Below, piece by piece: positions 44,560-52,696 of a stretch of DNA of 64,000 nucleotides. Every line of letters begins with the position of its first letter. The stretch's first letter is position 1. A model generated the notes under the pieces. That model searched no databases and had not been told where the DNA came from. It saw only the letters and a program-made list of their open reading frames with translations. Position numbers and translations under genes: made by a program. The stretch is from Bacteroidales bacterium. GTDB lineage: Bacteria > Bacteroidota > Bacteroidia > Bacteroidales > Muribaculaceae. Where the stretch lies: positions 1 through 64,000 of the forward strand of contig CAJTEX010000009.1 in NCBI GenBank assembly GCA_910575615.1, written 5' to 3'.

Positions 44560-45528
44560 ATGGTAGATATCCAGTCACTTAAAAACAAGATACTTGAAGG
44601 CGGGGAAATCTCTGCCGATGAGGCTTTTGGCCTGTGTGACATCACCCCGGAGCAGCATGAGGAGCTTTGGGAGAGCGCCCGCGAAATCACGAGGCGGTTT
44701 TGCCCGAAGGTCTTCGATTCTTGCTCGATAGTCAATGCCCGGTCGGGAAAATGCCCTGAGAACTGCAAATGGTGCGCCCAGTCGGCCCATCACAAAGCCG
44801 ATGTGGAGGTTTATCCCCTGATAAGCCGTGAGCAGTGTATGTCGATAGCTGAGCATAACCGGCTGCAGGGCATCCGGCGCTTCTCGCTGGTGACCAGTGG
44901 CCGCGCGATGAAAGGGGATGCCCTGGAGACGGCCTGCGGCTATTACCGGGAGTTGAAAGGCAAGGGGGGCATGCATCTGTGTGCCTCTATGGGACTTCTC
45001 GACCGCGATGAGCTACAGAAGCTTTATGACTCGGGTGTGACGCGTTATCACTGCAACCTTGAGGCTGCTCCTTCATACTTCGGGAATCTCTGCACCACCC
45101 ACACCGTTGAGGACAAGATAAAGACCATCCTTCTGGCCCGCGAGATAGGCATGGAGGTGTGCAGCGGGGGAATCATAGGCATGGGTGAGACAACGCGCCA
45201 GCGTGTGGAACTCGCCATCGAGTTGCGCCGGGTTGAGCCCCACTCGATTCCTATCAACCTGTTGTGTCCGATTCCCGGCACTCCCCTTGAGGGTACTCCG
45301 CCGCTGAGCGAGGAGGAGGTGCTTGACGCGATAGCGATATTCCGTTTCGTGCATCCCCGGACAATATTGCGCTTCGCCGGGGGCCGAGCGCGCCTGAGCC
45401 GTGCCACCCAGCTGCGCGCCCTGCAGATAGGGATGAACGGCGGGGTTGTCGGCGACCTGCTGACGACCATCGGCTCCATGGTGGCCGATGACAAGCCCCT
45501 GATTGAGTCGGCGGGATATGATTTCTGA
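44560..45528 (+). CDS. bioB: Biotin synthase BioB
   Basis: Radical SAM enzyme that inserts sulphur into dethiobiotin to make biotin. The [4Fe-4S] cysteines are Cys65, Cys69 and Cys72 in CPENCKWC. The [2Fe-2S] site residues appear as the Cys in HLCASMG, YHCNLEAA and EVCSGGIIGMGE, and the Arg ligand in ILRFAGGRAR. At 322 residues it is the usual length and complete. Other bio genes are not linked here, as is common in Bacteroidales. Confidence 0.95.
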   Translation: MVDIQSLKNKILEGGEISADEAFGLCDITPEQHEELWESAREITRRFCPKVFDSCSIVNARSGKCPENCKWCAQSAHHKADVEVYPLISREQCMSIAEHNRLQGIRRFSLVTSGRAMKGDALETACGYYRELKGKGGMHLCASMGLLDRDELQKLYDSGVTRYHCNLEAAPSYFGNLCTTHTVEDKIKTILLAREIGMEVCSGGIIGMGETTRQRVELAIELRRVEPHSIPINLLCPIPGTPLEGTPPLSEEEVLDAIAIFRFVHPRTILRFAGGRARLSRATQLRALQIGMNGGVVGDLLTTIGSMVADDKPLIESAGYDF

Positions 45529-45631
45529 TCGGCCGGGATAAAATTGTCGATATGTAATATTTTGAAAATCAGCCATATGTAGCAGATGCGACGATATGGC
45601 TGGTTTTTTATGTGAAATTTTTCAAAAAATA

Positions 45632-45663
45632 TTTGGAAAAGTCGGATATAATTCCGAACTTTG
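45632..45663 (+). promoter_or_regulatory. Promoter of the small RNA gene
   Basis: TTTG (45632-45635), exactly 20 nt, GAACTTTG (45656-45663; one base off TAnnTTTG). It lies between bioB and tnaA and drives the RNA described next. Confidence 0.65.
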
Positions 45664-45668
45664 CACTG

Positions 45669-45740
45669 TGTGTTTTTCATAGTATTAGATTAAGATAAAG
45701 GTTTAAAGGAGAAAGGTCGTTGTGAAACGACCTTTTTTTA
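45669..45740 (+). ncRNA. Small RNA, Bacteroidales-1-like, copy A
   Basis: A transcription unit of about 72 nt bounded by a Bacteroidota promoter and an intrinsic terminator, with no reading frame. It contains TTTTTCATAGTATTAGATT followed by AAGATAA, which also occurs (TTTTTCATGGTATTAGATTT, AAGGTAA) in the unit at 51332-51395 on the other strand. The combination of a promoter at one end, a terminator at the other and this shared block fits my recollection of the Bacteroidales-1 RNA motif; a covariance-model search would settle it. The start is an estimate from the -7 box. It may also act as an attenuated leader for tnaA, 115 nt further on. Confidence 0.6.
45712..45740 (+). terminator. Intrinsic terminator of the small RNA upstream of tnaA
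   Basis: A perfect 10-bp stem, AAAGGTCGTT (45712-45721) with AACGACCTTT (45726-45735), a GTGA tetraloop and a T7 run ending near 45739. Confidence 0.85.
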
Positions 45741-45854
45741 TTTTATTAAGTCTCCTTTTGTTGCGCGTCCCATGTTTTTTAGCTAAATTGCGTCCGTCGC
45801 CGTTGGGCGGCGTTCAGGCATGCCTGAATAATCCCAGACAACAACTTATATACC

Positions 45855-47231
45855 ATGGAACTACCTTTTGCTGAATCCTGGAAAATCAAGATGGTCGAGC
45901 CGATACGGAAGTCGACCCGTGAAGAACGCGAGCAATGGCTCCGCGATGCCCATTACAATGTCTTCCAGCTCAGAGCCGATCAGGTCTACATCGACCTGCT
46001 GACCGACTCGGGCACCGGCGCGATGAGCGACCGCCAGTGGGGCGCGATGATGACCGGCGACGAGAGTTATGCCGGGGCGCGCTCTTTTTTCCGCCTGAAA
46101 GAGACTGTGGGGCGACTCACGGGCTTTGATTACTTCATTCCGACCCACCAGGGGCGTGCGGCTGAGAATGTGCTTTTCAGCCATCTGGTCAAGGAGGGAG
46201 ACATAGTCCCCGGCAATTCACATTTCGACACCACCAAGGGGCATATAGAGAGCCGCAAGGCGTTTGCGCTCGACTGCACGGTGGATGAGGCCCGCGACAC
46301 CCAGCTGGAGGTGCCTTTCAAGGGAAATGTCGACATCGCCAAGCTTGAGAAGGCGCTCGAGGAGTATCACGACAGGGTGCCGTTCATAATCGTGACCATC
46401 ACCAACAACACCGCCGGTGGCCAGCCTGTCTCGTTGCAGAACCTGCGCGAGGTGCGCGCCGTGGCTGACCGGTGGGGAAAACGTGTCATCCTCGACTCGG
46501 CCCGTTTCGCCGAGAACGCATATTTCATCAAGACCCGCGAGGAGGGGCAGGGGGCCCGCACGATCAAGGAAATCGTGCTTGACATGTTCTCGCTTGCCGA
46601 CGCGATGACGATGTCGGCCAAAAAGGATGGCATCGTCAACATGGGTGGCTTCATCGCCACGCGCCATGAAGACTGGTATGAGGGCGCGAAGCGTTTCTGC
46701 ATACCTTTCGAGGGGTATCTCACCTATGGAGGCATGAACGGCCGCGACATGGAGGCGCTGGCAGTGGGGCTTGACGAGAACACTGAGTTTGACAATCTCC
46801 ACTCACGCATCCATCAGGTGGAATACCTGGCCAAGCGTCTTGACGAGTTTGGCATTCCCTACCAGAGGCCTGCCGGAGGACATGCCATATTCGTCGACGC
46901 CTCGAAGGTGCTGACCCATGTGCCGCGCGAGGAGTTCCCGGCGCAGACGCTCACTGTCGAGCTTTACCGTGAGGCGGGTATACGCGGCTGTGAGATCGGC
47001 TACATACTCGCCGACCGTGACCCTGTGACCCGCGAGAACCGTTTCGGGGGGCTTGACCTGCTGCGCCTGGCGATTCCCCGCAGGGTCTACACCGACAACC
47101 ATATGGATGTCATCGCCGTGGCCCTGAAGAATGTCTACGACCGCCGCGAGTCTATAACCCGCGGGCTGCGTATCATCTGGGAGGCTGAACTGATGCGCCA
47201 CTTCACGGTGAAGCTCGCTCCCGCCGAGTGA
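45855..47231 (+). CDS. tnaA: Tryptophanase TnaA
   Basis: PLP enzyme splitting tryptophan into indole, pyruvate and ammonia; 458 residues, full length. The PLP lysine is Lys257 in MSAKKDG. It was told apart from the closely related tyrosine phenol-lyase by two positions: Asp125 in HFDTTKGH, where tyrosine phenol-lyases have Thr (FTTT), and His449 in MRHFTVKL, where they have Phe. Other family stretches are FIPTHQGRAAEN, DSARFAENAYFIK and FPAQTLTVELY. No tnaC-like leader peptide or tnaB permease is adjacent; instead a terminator-bounded RNA lies upstream. Indole from gut Bacteroidales matters to host and neighbours. Confidence 0.94.
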   Translation: MELPFAESWKIKMVEPIRKSTREEREQWLRDAHYNVFQLRADQVYIDLLTDSGTGAMSDRQWGAMMTGDESYAGARSFFRLKETVGRLTGFDYFIPTHQGRAAENVLFSHLVKEGDIVPGNSHFDTTKGHIESRKAFALDCTVDEARDTQLEVPFKGNVDIAKLEKALEEYHDRVPFIIVTITNNTAGGQPVSLQNLREVRAVADRWGKRVILDSARFAENAYFIKTREEGQGARTIKEIVLDMFSLADAMTMSAKKDGIVNMGGFIATRHEDWYEGAKRFCIPFEGYLTYGGMNGRDMEALAVGLDENTEFDNLHSRIHQVEYLAKRLDEFGIPYQRPAGGHAIFVDASKVLTHVPREEFPAQTLTVELYREAGIRGCEIGYILADRDPVTRENRFGGLDLLRLAIPRRVYTDNHMDVIAVALKNVYDRRESITRGLRIIWEAELMRHFTVKLAPAE

Positions 47232-47333
47232 CTTATGTCATCCAAATCATCTGTGGAAATCGGCGTAGCTGTCTAATCTGCGTTGGTTTTTCTCCATCAC
47301 ATAGGCGCGATGTCTGATATCGGGTCTTTAAAG

Positions 47334-47535
47334 AAAGGTCTCACGCAGATTCCGCAGATACGCAGATTCCCCGCGGATTAAAGGTCGCTTCGCTCCCGGG
47401 AGGATTCCACAGATTAAAATTGATTCCATAGATTACACAGATGCCATCCTGATGGTTTTTTGTCCAGGATGGCATCTGTGTAATCTGCGTAATCTGTGAG
47501 CCTTTTCATAGAATCCGCGTGTCCGCGCGGAATCA
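47334..47535. repeat. Nested palindromic repeat element, copy 2
   Basis: The inner arms 47431-47450 and 47466-47485 are a perfect 20-bp pair. The outer flanks, around 47346-47377 and 47511-47534, are imperfect reverse complements. It shares GCAGATTCCGCAGATA, GCTTCGCTCCCGGGA and GATTACACAGA-type words with the element at 273-470. It lies between tnaA and the convergent pfkA and could stop transcription from both sides. No gene is seen in 47232-47570. Confidence 0.75.
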
Positions 47536-47570
47536 GCGACAGGCCATTTATGTGAGTGTTGTCGACTTCG

Positions 47571-48551
47571 TCAGATGGAGAGGCGGCGCAGGGTGTTGAG
47601 CAGGTCGCGGTTGATGGGCTTGTCGTTCTTGATGGCCTTGACGAAGGGCACGTAGACGATTTCGTCGTTCTTCACGCCGATCATGACGTTGCGCTGGTCG
47701 TCGAGCAGGGCGTCGATGGCGGCTGCTCCCATGCGTGAGGCAAGGATGCGGTCGTGGGCTGTGGGTGAGCCGCCTCGCTGGAGGTGGCCGAGGATTGACA
47801 CGCGCACGTCATACTGGGGGTATTCCTCCTCGACGCGTTTGGCGATGGCCATCGCGCCGCCTGTGACGGGGCTTTCGGCCACGAGGACTATCGATGAGTT
47901 CTTGCTCTTGCGGAATCCGTTCTCGATGAGGTCGGCGAGCTGGTCGGCCTCGGTGGAGATTTCGGGGATGATGGCGGCTTCGGCTCCTGAGGCGATCGCG
48001 CCGTTGAGGGCGAGGAAGCCCGCGTCGCGTCCCATGACCTCGATGAAGAAGAGGCGTTCGTGGGAAGTGGCGGTGTCGCGGATTTTGTCGACGCACTCCA
48101 TGATGGTGTTGAGGGCTGTGTCGTAGCCGATGGTGGTGTCTGTGCCGAAGAGGTCGTTGTCGATGGTGCCGGGGAGGCCGATGATGGGGAGGTTGAACTC
48201 GTTGGCGAAGATGCGGGCGCCGGTGAGCGAGCCGTCGCCGCCGATTACCACGAGCGCGTCGATGCCGTGGCGGCGCAGTGTGTCATAGGCGAGCTGTCGT
48301 CCTTCGGGGGTCTGGAACTCCTTGCAACGGGCGGTCTTGAGTATGGTGCCGCCGCGCTGTATGATGTTGGAGACGTTGGCTGTGGTGAACTCGACGATTT
48401 CGTCGGTCACCAGCCCGCGGTATCCGCGGTATATGCCTTTGACTTTGAATCCGGCGAATATGGCCGCGCGTGTGACGGCGCGGATCGCCGCGTTCATGCC
48501 GGGGGCGTCACCTCCGGAGGTCAGTATTCCTATGCATTTTATTTCTGCCAT
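47571..48551 (-). CDS. pfkA: ATP-dependent 6-phosphofructokinase
   Basis: Glycolytic enzyme phosphorylating fructose 6-phosphate; 326 residues. Substrate motifs are [22 protein letters not shown] and [12 protein letters not shown] with the catalytic Asp. The Gly following GGD (rather than Asp) indicates use of ATP rather than pyrophosphate. [12 protein letters not shown] and [15 protein letters not shown] are also present. The Met at 48551 opens the canonical N-terminus ([10 protein letters not shown]); an upstream in-frame Met at 48605 was rejected. A -7 box lies at 48603-48610. Confidence 0.95.
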   Translation of the reverse strand: MAEIKCIGILTSGGDAPGMNAAIRAVTRAAIFAGFKVKGIYRGYRGLVTDEIVEFTTANVSNIIQRGGTILKTARCKEFQTPEGRQLAYDTLRRHGIDALVVIGGDGSLTGARIFANEFNLPIIGLPGTIDNDLFGTDTTIGYDTALNTIMECVDKIRDTATSHERLFFIEVMGRDAGFLALNGAIASGAEAAIIPEISTEADQLADLIENGFRKSKNSSIVLVAESPVTGGAMAIAKRVEEEYPQYDVRVSILGHLQRGGSPTAHDRILASRMGAAAIDALLDDQRNVMIGVKNDEIVYVPFVKAIKNDKPINRDLLNTLRRLSI

Positions 48552-48602
48552 GGCCTTGTTTTGTTTCTTGATGATGTCGTTTCGGATATTGTAATCTCCC
48601 GG

Positions 48603-48610
48603 CAAAGTTA
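48603..48610 (-). promoter_or_regulatory. -7 box upstream of pfkA
   Basis: TAACTTTG on the minus strand, about 50 nt before the start codon. The region upstream is G+C rich and lacks a clear TTTG box. Confidence 0.5.
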
Positions 48611-48660
48611 CTAATTTTTCTCGGGCCCGGGGCCTGGGGGCCGGGAAATTTTATGTCGGT

Positions 48661-49380
48661 TCATTCCTCATTTATGGAGTATTCGAGAAATCTCAGCAGT
48701 GGGTGGAGAATCTCGAAATGTCCGGCGGCTTTTTCGGGCCATGCCGGGTCACTGAAGAATTCCCGGCCGCAGGGCATGAACTTGCCGTACTCCTTAAGGC
48801 GGAGCAGTTCGGCCTGCGGGTGGTCGCGGTCATAGCCCTTGGGGATGGTCTTCAGCCTGGGTCCGTACCATCCGGGGAAGAGCGAGGCCAGGCGTGGCTC
48901 GTTGATTATCTCCTCAAACTCGTCGATGTTGTCGACAATGGCTTTGCGGAGCTTCCTTAGCACCTGGCTCTCGGGGCACCACAGGCCGCCGTAGAGGCCG
49001 CTTGCAGCCGCCTCGTAGTTGTCGGTGGCGCCGCCTGCGCGTCCGGGGCCTGCCTGGAGGTAGTAGCCTGGCAGGTGGGCGGCCGAGGATGAGCGGCCGC
49101 GTGGGGAGACGGTGGCCGAGAAGTATGTCTTGTATGGCGACTTGTCGGGTGAGAAGCGGGTGTCGCGGTAGATGCGGTAGACCGAGCCTGCGCCGGTCTG
49201 CCCTTTCACCTTGGGCCACCATTGGGAGCAGTGGAGTATGAGACGGTCGACATCGGCGATCCAGGCCGCGCGCAGGTCGTCAAACAGGGATTTGTTTTCC
49301 TTGAACCACTGTCGGTCCTGGCGGCGGCCAAGTTCCTCCAGGAAGTCGTAAAGGCGGGGTATGTAGCTGTTTTCTGTCAT
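48661..49380 (-). CDS. DUF2461 domain protein
   Basis: A 239-residue protein of the DUF2461 family. The family start is recognisable as YDFLEELGRRQDRQWFKENK, and the later YRIYRDTRFSPDKSPYKTYF and GYYLQAGPG match conserved family segments. There is no signal peptide. The family is widespread but its function is not established. The start codon overlaps the stop of the DUF4834 gene (ATGA), so translation is coupled; the Met 15 nt upstream (49395) is a less likely start. Confidence 0.85.
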   Translation of the reverse strand: MTENSYIPRLYDFLEELGRRQDRQWFKENKSLFDDLRAAWIADVDRLILHCSQWWPKVKGQTGAGSVYRIYRDTRFSPDKSPYKTYFSATVSPRGRSSSAAHLPGYYLQAGPGRAGGATDNYEAAASGLYGGLWCPESQVLRKLRKAIVDNIDEFEEIINEPRLASLFPGWYGPRLKTIPKGYDRDHPQAELLRLKEYGKFMPCGREFFSDPAWPEKAAGHFEILHPLLRFLEYSINEE

Positions 49381-49742
49381 ACGATGTCTTCCCATTTCAC
49401 ATCCTCAATCTGTTGCTCGACTGTAGTCTGGCGGGTGTCGCCGGTCGTGGGGGCTGATTGGGTTGTGGTCTCGACCTCTTTGAATTTGACATATTCGCCG
49501 ACTTCGGGGTCGATTTTCTTGCGGCGTGCCACCGGTGCTGTCCATCCTCCTTTGCGTGAGGCTTGTTTTTGGCTTTCGGCGTGGCGGCGGGCCTGCTCGG
49601 GGTCGATGCCGGCGGCGCGCTGGAATGCTTCATTCATCTCGCGGGCCTGTCGCCGGGCTGTGTTGACGGCTTTCCAGACTTTCCAGGCGGGGCGGACGAA
49701 GAGGTAAAATATTATTATGCAACAGATTATTGCGAACCACAT
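49377..49742 (-). CDS. DUF4834 family protein
   Basis: A 121-residue protein with a single N-terminal membrane helix (FAIICCIIIFYLFV) and a charged cytoplasmic tail: a helical part (NTARRQAREMNEAFQRAAG) and a C-terminal acidic end with VEQQIEDVKWEDIV. It matches the Bacteroidota DUF4834 family, which usually sits beside DUF2461 and lipid-synthesis genes. Function unknown; a membrane adaptor is a guess. Gap of 31 nt to pssA upstream. Confidence 0.8.
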   Translation of the reverse strand: MWFAIICCIIIFYLFVRPAWKVWKAVNTARRQAREMNEAFQRAAGIDPEQARRHAESQKQASRKGGWTAPVARRKKIDPEVGEYVKFKEVETTTQSAPTTGDTRQTTVEQQIEDVKWEDIV

Positions 49743-49773
49743 AAGGAGAGTGTCTTTTGGGGGTTAAAGGGGG

Positions 49774-50523
49774 TCAGGAGGCCTGGCCGATGCGTGTCAG
49801 GGCGAATGCCGACAGCAGGAAGTAGAGGATGATGGTGTAGGCGAAGCCTTCCACGCCGAAGATGCTGACGAAAGCCACGGCTGCCAGCAGGAGGATGTAG
49901 CGGAGCAGGTTATCGCCGATGCGGAAGTTCTTCAGTTTCAGGGAGAACATGCGCATGTCGCAGACCATAAGCAGGGCCACGATGATGATGACGGCGCTCA
50001 CGATGAGGTTGCCCCAGTAGACATGGGTGTGCATCCATTCTCGCGCGTGTGACTGCATCCAGGCTGTGGCGCCTATCCAGAAGATGGCGTTGGCCGGTAT
50101 GGGGAGGCCTTTGAACTCAGTGGCCTGGGAGTCGTCGAGGTTGAATTTGGCCAGGCGTAAGGCTCCCATGGCGGGGATGAACAGGGACACGAAGGGTATC
50201 CACCATGAGCCGGTCCAGACGCTGAGGATGTTGTAGAGCAGCAGCGAGGGGGCGACTCCGAAGCTTACCAGGTCGGCCAGCGAGTCGAGCTCCTTGCCAA
50301 GGGGTGATGGGGCGTGGAGCCAGCGGGCGGCGGCACCGTCGAAGAAGTCGAAGACGGCGGCCAGTCCGACCAAAATCCAGGCGAGCTGTCGGCCGTTGAG
50401 TCCTCCGAGGGCCTCGATGTCGCTGTCGAAGGAGAAGGCGCATATGCAGGCCAGGCACCCCGACACGAGGTTGCAGAGGGTCAGCGTATTGGGTACGGAG
50501 GTTATTATCTTTCTCAAAAACAT
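49774..50523 (-). CDS. pssA: CDP-diacylglycerol-serine O-phosphatidyltransferase
   Basis: Inner-membrane enzyme making phosphatidylserine from CDP-diacylglycerol and serine. It has 249 residues and about eight helices. The CDP-alcohol phosphatidyltransferase signature DG-x2-AR-x8-G-x3-D-x3-D is complete (begins FFDGAAARW, ends GKELDSLAD). NTLTLCNLVSGCLACI is the typical N-terminus. It lies 12 nt after psd, so the two consecutive steps to phosphatidylethanolamine are encoded together. Confidence 0.93.
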   Translation of the reverse strand: MFLRKIITSVPNTLTLCNLVSGCLACICAFSFDSDIEALGGLNGRQLAWILVGLAAVFDFFDGAAARWLHAPSPLGKELDSLADLVSFGVAPSLLLYNILSVWTGSWWIPFVSLFIPAMGALRLAKFNLDDSQATEFKGLPIPANAIFWIGATAWMQSHAREWMHTHVYWGNLIVSAVIIIVALLMVCDMRMFSLKLKNFRIGDNLLRYILLLAAVAFVSIFGVEGFAYTIILYFLLSAFALTRIGQAS

Positions 50524-50535
50524 TTTGGCAATCTC

Positions 50536-51207
50536 TTATGGATTGAGGCGCCCGACTTCGGTGATGCCTCCGATTGTCTTGTCGCCGAGCTTGACCAGGA
50601 TGGAGGTGGAGGTGGGCAGGTAAAGGTCTACGCGTGAGCCGAATTTGATGAATCCCATATGGTCTTCGATGGAGGCCTCGTCGCCGGGGCGGGCGTAGGT
50701 GACGATGCGTCGGGCCATGGCACCGGCTACCTGTCGCATCAACACGAGCTGCCCCTCTTTTGTTCGTATCACGACTGTGGAACGCTCGTTCTCGACGCTT
50801 GACTTGGGGAGGTAGGCGGCCATGAAGCGGCCCGGATGGTGTTTGTAATAGACCACTTCGCCGTCGACGGGGAACCAGTTGGCGTGGACGTTCATCGGCG
50901 ACATGAATACCGAGAGCTGGATGCAGTCGCATTTGAGGTATTCCGGCTCGTAGACCTCCTCAAGGGCGACCACTTTGCCGTCGGCCGAGGCGACCACCAC
51001 ATTCTCGATGTCTCCCTGGAAATTACGGTGGGGCGAACGGAAGAAGTTGACCACCAGGAGGTAGAATATGGTGGAGGCCACCAGCACAGTGGCCGGAATC
51101 CAGATGTAGTCTATGAGCCATATCCACAAAGGCGCGTTGACCAGCAGCAGGACTGCCAGCAGGATGATAAGTATGTTTGTGCCTTCGCGGTGAATCTTGA
51201 CTCTCAT
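50536..51207 (-). CDS. psd: Phosphatidylserine decarboxylase
   Basis: Converts phosphatidylserine to phosphatidylethanolamine. This is the short bacterial type (223 residues). Two N-terminal membrane segments (about 12-50) precede the core: FFRSPHRNF, VVASADGKVV, SVFMSPMNVHANW with the family His, and the autocleavage site Gly-Ser in IKFGSRVDLYLP, whose Ser becomes the pyruvoyl cofactor. First gene of the psd-pssA-DUF4834-DUF2461 run; its promoter at 51304-51334 overlaps the terminator of a small RNA. Confidence 0.94.
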   Translation of the reverse strand: MRVKIHREGTNILIILLAVLLLVNAPLWIWLIDYIWIPATVLVASTIFYLLVVNFFRSPHRNFQGDIENVVVASADGKVVALEEVYEPEYLKCDCIQLSVFMSPMNVHANWFPVDGEVVYYKHHPGRFMAAYLPKSSVENERSTVVIRTKEGQLVLMRQVAGAMARRIVTYARPGDEASIEDHMGFIKFGSRVDLYLPTSTSILVKLGDKTIGGITEVGRLNP

Positions 51208-51303
51208 CTCGACGGGTTGGTATTCGGGGGACAGGGGTGTTTTTATGTTCTCTTGTATATGAGCATGCTGCCGGAAATGGCATCCCGGCGCAGATTCAGT
51301 TTA

Positions 51304-51334
51304 CAAAGTTAGCTGTTTTTTTCGCAAGTACAAA
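51304..51334 (-). promoter_or_regulatory. Promoter of the psd operon
   Basis: Minus strand TTTG (51331-51334), 19 nt, TAACTTTG (51304-51311). The TTTG falls inside the T-run that terminates the small RNA gene just upstream. The leader to psd is about 95 nt and contains an imperfect GCCGG/CCGGC hairpin around 51270-51293. Confidence 0.7.
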
Positions 51335-51395
51335 AAAAATTACTCGTCATCGCGACGAATAATCTTCTTACCTTAAATCTAATACCATGAAAAAC
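51332..51395 (-). ncRNA. Small RNA, Bacteroidales-1-like, copy B
   Basis: Minus-strand transcription unit of about 64 nt. The block TTTTTCATGGTATTAGATTT then AAGGTAA matches the RNA at 45669-45740. It ends in a terminator: arms 51354-51363 and 51339-51348 (10 bp, one wobble), 5-nt loop, and a T8 run at 51332-51339. It has no reading frame. The start is estimated from the -7 box at 51401-51408. The presence of a second, sequence-related copy supports a true RNA family; assignment to Bacteroidales-1 is from memory. Confidence 0.62.
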
Positions 51396-51400
51396 TGATG

Positions 51401-51432
51401 CAAAGGTAAGGGTTTTTATGTTTTAAAACATA
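51401..51432 (-). promoter_or_regulatory. Promoter of small RNA copy B
   Basis: Minus strand TATG (51429-51432, one base off TTTG), 20 nt, TACCTTTG (51401-51408). Confidence 0.6.
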
Positions 51433-51658
51433 TTTATGGCCAAAAAATCGTCCTGTGATTAACCTTGTTTTGCATAGTTGACATTTGGTCATCATAAAAT
51501 TTGCAGTTGTTAACGTTTGGGGGGGCGCTCTCATTTGGTGTGTTTTGTTTTTGCTGGTTTGGTCACAGTGGTTGATTGAGGGGGCTTTCTCGCGCGCAAT
51601 ATATATAGCGCGGGCGTGCAGTCATTAGAAACATACGGTGGGATTGCGGATTTTTTCG

Positions 51659-51666
51659 TAACTTTG
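51659..51666 (+). promoter_or_regulatory. -7 box immediately before ruvX
   Basis: TAACTTTG ends only 8 nt before the ruvX start codon, so the mRNA would have almost no leader. The stretch 51433-51658 between the RNA promoter and this box is AT-rich and shows no gene. Confidence 0.55.
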
Positions 51667-51674
51667 CGGTCGAT

Positions 51675-52094
51675 ATGGGAAGATTGCTCGCTCTGGATTT
51701 CGGGAAGGCAAGGACGGGAGTCGCCGTCACCGACCCGCTGAGGATTGTGGCCAACGGCCTTGAGACGGTCGAGACCGCGAGGCTCGAGGAGTACCTGCGC
51801 GGGTATTTCAGCCGCGAGGAGGTCGATGCCGTGATTGTCGGCCTGCCCAAGAACCTTGACGGCTCCCCGTCTGACTCGCAGCGGTATCTGCTTCCGGCCC
51901 TTGGGCGCCTGCGCAAGGCGTTTCCCGGGATGACCTTCGAGATGTATGACGAGAGGTTCACCTCGGTGCTGGCCCAGCGGGCCATGCTGGAATCGGGGAT
52001 GAAACGCTCCGACCGCCGCAAGAAGGGGACGGCCGACGTGATGGCGGCCTGCATAATCCTCAACGATTATCTCGAGAGCCGGCGCTTCCTGTGA
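51675..52094 (+). CDS. ruvX: Holliday-junction resolvase-like protein RuvX (YqgF)
   Basis: A 139-residue RNase H-fold nuclease. The first acidic residue is in LLALDFGKARTGVAVTDP, the second in VDAVIVGLPKNLDGSPSD, and the third near KKGTADVMAACIIL. The family is essential in many bacteria and acts in pre-16S rRNA end processing and possibly recombination. It is the first gene of the ruvX-def-ettA-asd-antiporter run. Confidence 0.92.
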   Translation: MGRLLALDFGKARTGVAVTDPLRIVANGLETVETARLEEYLRGYFSREEVDAVIVGLPKNLDGSPSDSQRYLLPALGRLRKAFPGMTFEMYDERFTSVLAQRAMLESGMKRSDRRKKGTADVMAACIILNDYLESRRFL

Positions 52095-52126
52095 CCTGCA
52101 ACTTGTAAAACATCCACACCACATAA

Positions 52127-52693
52127 ATGAAATTACCCGTTTATCTTTACGGCCATCCGGTATTGAGGAACCAGTCAGAGCCGGTGGGGCAGGACTACCC
52201 CGAGCTGAAGAAGCTTGTGGCCGACATGTTCGAGACGATGTATGCCTCGGAGGGGGTTGGCCTCGCCGCGCCCCAGATCGGTCGCAACATCGACATGGTA
52301 GTGATTGACGCCGACCCTGTCAGCGATACTTTCCCCGAGTGCAAGGGGCGCAAGATGGTGATTATCAACCCCGAGCTTGAGATTCTCGACGGGGAGAAGG
52401 TCAGCCGTCCCGAGGGCTGTCTCAGCCTGCCCGGCCTCAGCGAGGATGTCAAGCGCGTGGAGCATATCCGCCTGAAATGGGTCGACGAGGATTTCGTGGC
52501 CCATGAGGAGGAAATCTCGGGTTTCCTGGCGCGCATCGTCCAGCATGAGATCGACCATCTCGACGGCAACCTCTATATCGACCATATATCGCCGCTGCGC
52601 AAGCAGTTCATACGCGGCAAACTCCACAATATCATCGAGGGGAAGACCCGCTGTGACTATCCGGCGAAGTACGCTCCCCGCAAACGCAAGTAA
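52127..52693 (+). CDS. def: Peptide deformylase
   Basis: Removes the N-formyl group from new proteins. Metal-enzyme motifs are complete: GVGLAAPQIG (motif 1), EGCLSLPGL with the Cys ligand (motif 2), and VQHEIDHLDGNL with both His ligands and the catalytic Glu (motif 3). It has 188 residues. It lies 32 nt after ruvX and 3 nt before ettA. Confidence 0.96.
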   Translation: MKLPVYLYGHPVLRNQSEPVGQDYPELKKLVADMFETMYASEGVGLAAPQIGRNIDMVVIDADPVSDTFPECKGRKMVIINPELEILDGEKVSRPEGCLSLPGLSEDVKRVEHIRLKWVDEDFVAHEEEISGFLARIVQHEIDHLDGNLYIDHISPLRKQFIRGKLHNIIEGKTRCDYPAKYAPRKRK

Positions 52694-52696
52694 ACC

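Noticed and set aside
45855-47231. Tyrosine phenol-lyase instead of tryptophanase
   Set aside because: Asp125 and His449 occupy the positions that distinguish tryptophanase; phenol-lyases have Thr and Phe there.
45855-47231. tnaC-type leader peptide before tnaA
   Set aside because: No short frame with a tryptophan codon and suitable context was found between the small RNA terminator and the start codon.
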